64,000 nt of DNA from [Phialemoniopsis] sp. UDSM-2020 (Eukaryota; Ascomycota; Sordariomycetes; Thyridiales; Thyridiaceae): NCBI GenBank assembly GCA_018873225.1, contig JAEILZ010000008.1, positions 62,001 to 126,000 on the forward strand, in the 5' to 3' direction. A program made the position numbers and the translations under genes. Every line of letters begins with the position of its first letter. Positions within the stretch are counted from its first letter, which is position 1. Shown here in pieces: positions 62,309 through 64,000 of the stretch. Below the pieces are notes generated by a model. It saw only the letters and a program-made list of their open reading frames with translations. It was not told where the DNA came from and did not search any database.

Positions 62309-63598
62309 ATGACAATGACAGTGGGCGCAACACGGGAGTCCCTTCTACTTAATCCATTGGCTGCAGTATCGACCGCAGAAATGGCCGAGGACATTACAGT
62401 ACGGGCGCGAAAGCAATCGAGGCGCGTGCGACAAGACCAAGATGCAAGCCTCGAGACGAACCCGGCCGACGGCCATTCGAGCACTCACCGGAGCAAGCGC
62501 CGTCGCTCAAAGGGTCCCGTCCGCCGCTTCAGACGCTTTGCCTCAAAACACACATGGACGATACCCCTCATCGTCATGATCATTCTCGGGCTGCTCTACG
62601 CCGTCCACCCCACCGACGACAACATCGTACACCGCTTCATCTTCCCATCCTACAAGCTCACCAGCAGCCCCGAGCCCCTGTACGGCAAGGGACCCCGGGA
62701 CTTTGCTTTCGTCGCCTTCTACACCGTCGTCCTGACCTTTACGCGCGAGTTCATCATGCAGGAGCTCCTGCGCCCGCTGGCGCGCCGGTGCGGCATCGCC
62801 ACGCGCGGCAAGCAGCTGCGCTTCATGGAGCAGGCCTACACGGCCGTCTATTTCTCCTTCACGGGTCCCTTGGGCCTGTACGTCATGTCGCGCACGCCCG
62901 TGTGGTACTTTGACACGCGGGGCATGTACGAGACGTACCCGCACCGGGCGCTCGAGGCGTCGTGCAAGTTCTACTACCTCTTCGAGGCGGCGTACTGGGT
63001 GCAGCAGGCCATGGTCATGGTCCTGGGCCAGGAGAAGCGGCGCAAGGACTTCAAGGAGCTGGTGGCGCATCATATCGTCACCGTGTCGCTGATCTGGCTG
63101 AGCTACCGGTTTCACTTTACGCACATTGGCATCGCGGTGTACATCACGCATGATATCAGTGATGCGGTCCTCGCGGTAAGTTGTCCTGCCAGTTTTGTTG
63201 GTCTTTCGTGATGAGAACTGACGGCAGTTCAAACCCAGGTCTCCAAGTCCCTTCATTATATCGAAAGCCGCATTGTGGGACCATTCTTCGCTTTCAACAT
63301 ATGCGTCTGGATCTACCTCCGACATTACCTCAACCTCCGGATCCTCTACTCGCTGCTGACCGAGTTCCGGACGGTGGGACCGTATGAGCTGAACTGGGAG
63401 ACGGAACAGTACAAATGCTGGATCTCCAACATTGTCACCTTTGTGCTGTTGGCGCTGCTCCAGGCGCTTAATCTCTTTTGGCTGTACTGCCTCTTACGAA
63501 GCGCCTATCGCTTTGTAGTACACAACATTGCCAAAGACGATAGGTCAGAGGCCGAAGAGTCGGAGATCGAGATGGAGAAGCGACAGAAGGAGTTGTGA
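62309..63598 (+). CDS. Ceramide synthase (LAG1-type, TLC domain)
   Basis: An ER enzyme that joins a fatty acyl-CoA to a sphingoid base to make ceramide. Two exons (62309..63175, 63239..63598) close to 408 aa. The start at 62309 is the first ATG. The N-tail is basic (RSKRRRSKGPVRRFRRFASKH), then a membrane segment WTIPLIVMIILGLLYAV. The TLC/Lag1p core follows: RFMEQAYTAVYFSFTGPLGLYVM, ASCKFYYLFEAAYWVQQAMVMVL, the double-His signature FKELVAHHIVTVSLIWLSYRFHFTHIGIAVYITHDISD and, across the intron, LAVSKSLHYI. The C-terminus is acidic (EAEESEIEMEKRQKEL), as in yeast Lag1/Lac1. The first half is very GC-rich. Confidence 0.95.
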
Positions 63599-63767
63599 GT
63601 AGCACAAAAAGCATGTAACGTACTTCCACGAAGCGACACGAACTTAATCATAGATGTAATATTTAATAACTAATATCATTACGCTTTTGTCTGAATCATG
63701 CCTCTGATGTCATTAGTATCGTGTAGTCCAATTTGTATGCAGCCTCTATTATTCCCAGATGGATCTA

Positions 63768-64000
63768 TCAGATCTTAATAAAGATCTTGAACCCAGTCCG
63801 CACGAACCTCGCCGCAGCAATCAGGATCGACGCCGTCAGGAACACGAGCCCACCCCACATCTGCGCAAAGCGGTACCGCCCGCCGTCGCTGTCGATGATG
63901 GCGCCCGCCGTGGGCCCGCCCGCCAGCGACGCAAACGCCGCGATAGTAATCACCATGCCGACGCGCGTGCCGAGCTTGCGCGGGTTAGGCGTCAGGCTCG
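63768..64000 (-). CDS. MFS transporter, C-terminal part (MCT-like)
   Basis: The minus-strand frame enters at the window edge and ends at 63768 after about 76 residues. It covers the last two membrane segments (GMVITIAAFASLAGGPTAGAIID and FAQMWGGLVFLTASILIAAARFV) preceded by LTPNPRKLGTRVG. The 'xGTRxGM' loop, then the small-residue helix with GGPTAG, is typical of monocarboxylate-porter-like fungal MFS proteins. The rest of the gene is outside the window. Confidence 0.8.
   Translation of the reverse strand, partial: SLTPNPRKLGTRVGMVITIAAFASLAGGPTAGAIIDSDGGRYRFAQMWGGLVFLTASILIAAARFVRTGFKIFIKI

Noticed and set aside
62543..63325. 260-codon minus-strand frame opposite the ceramide synthase
   Set aside because: Crosses the intron of a clear TLC gene and has no family features.

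Overview
The window is nuclear DNA of a filamentous ascomycete, most probably a plant-associated Sordariomycete (inferred, not tested). The genes have short introns of about 48-80 bp with GTRNGT donors. The families are typical of such fungi: Zn2Cys6 activators, a HET-domain protein, a DUF3425 bZIP, RTA1, ACS/DHA2/MCT-type MFS carriers, AKR7, pectin methylesterase, GH3, GH13, CAP, thaumatin-like and WSC/GPI proteins. I placed 31 genes or gene remnants; most have a complete exon structure that closes in frame. I saw no rRNA, tRNA, CRISPR array or transposon.

Region 1 (1-14.0 kb) looks like a catabolic gene cluster. In order it holds an SDR (cut by the window edge), a dihydroxyacetone synthase/transketolase, an ACS-type carrier, a RidA-family imine deaminase, a Zn2Cys6 activator, an amidase, a second ACS carrier and a broken copy of the last amidase exon. 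An 11-mer, CGG[C/T]GTTTCGG, lies in three of its promoter regions, with two overlapping copies between the activator and the amidase. The second carrier has AT where its fourth intron needs GT, so one end of the cluster appears to be decaying.

Region 2 (14-25 kb) holds a WSC/GPI surface protein, a bZIP factor divergent from an AKR7 aldehyde reductase, a secreted pectin methylesterase with an in-frame TGA, a HET protein and a secreted GH3 beta-glucosidase with CreA-type sites upstream.

Region 3 (26-40.5 kb) holds a Zn2Cys6 factor tail-to-tail with a DHA2 efflux pump (an 11-bp phased TGCGG array lies upstream of the pump), a membrane-anchored double amidohydrolase, a 2-oxoglutarate oxygenase, an SGNH esterase, a Zn2Cys6 factor with a GC-AG intron, and a frameshifted MCT-like carrier. 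About 2.8 kb without a recognisable gene follows.

Region 4 (43-64 kb) holds a CAP/PR-1 protein and a divergent copper pair (multi-HMA Cu-ATPase and ATX1-like chaperone). Then come a BBE-type FAD oxidase, a thaumatin-like protein, and a Zn2Cys6 factor with a 19-nt exon divergent from an RTA1 exporter across a promoter with two palindromes. The window ends with an alpha-amylase, an ExoIII-type AP endonuclease, a ceramide synthase and the end of another MFS carrier.
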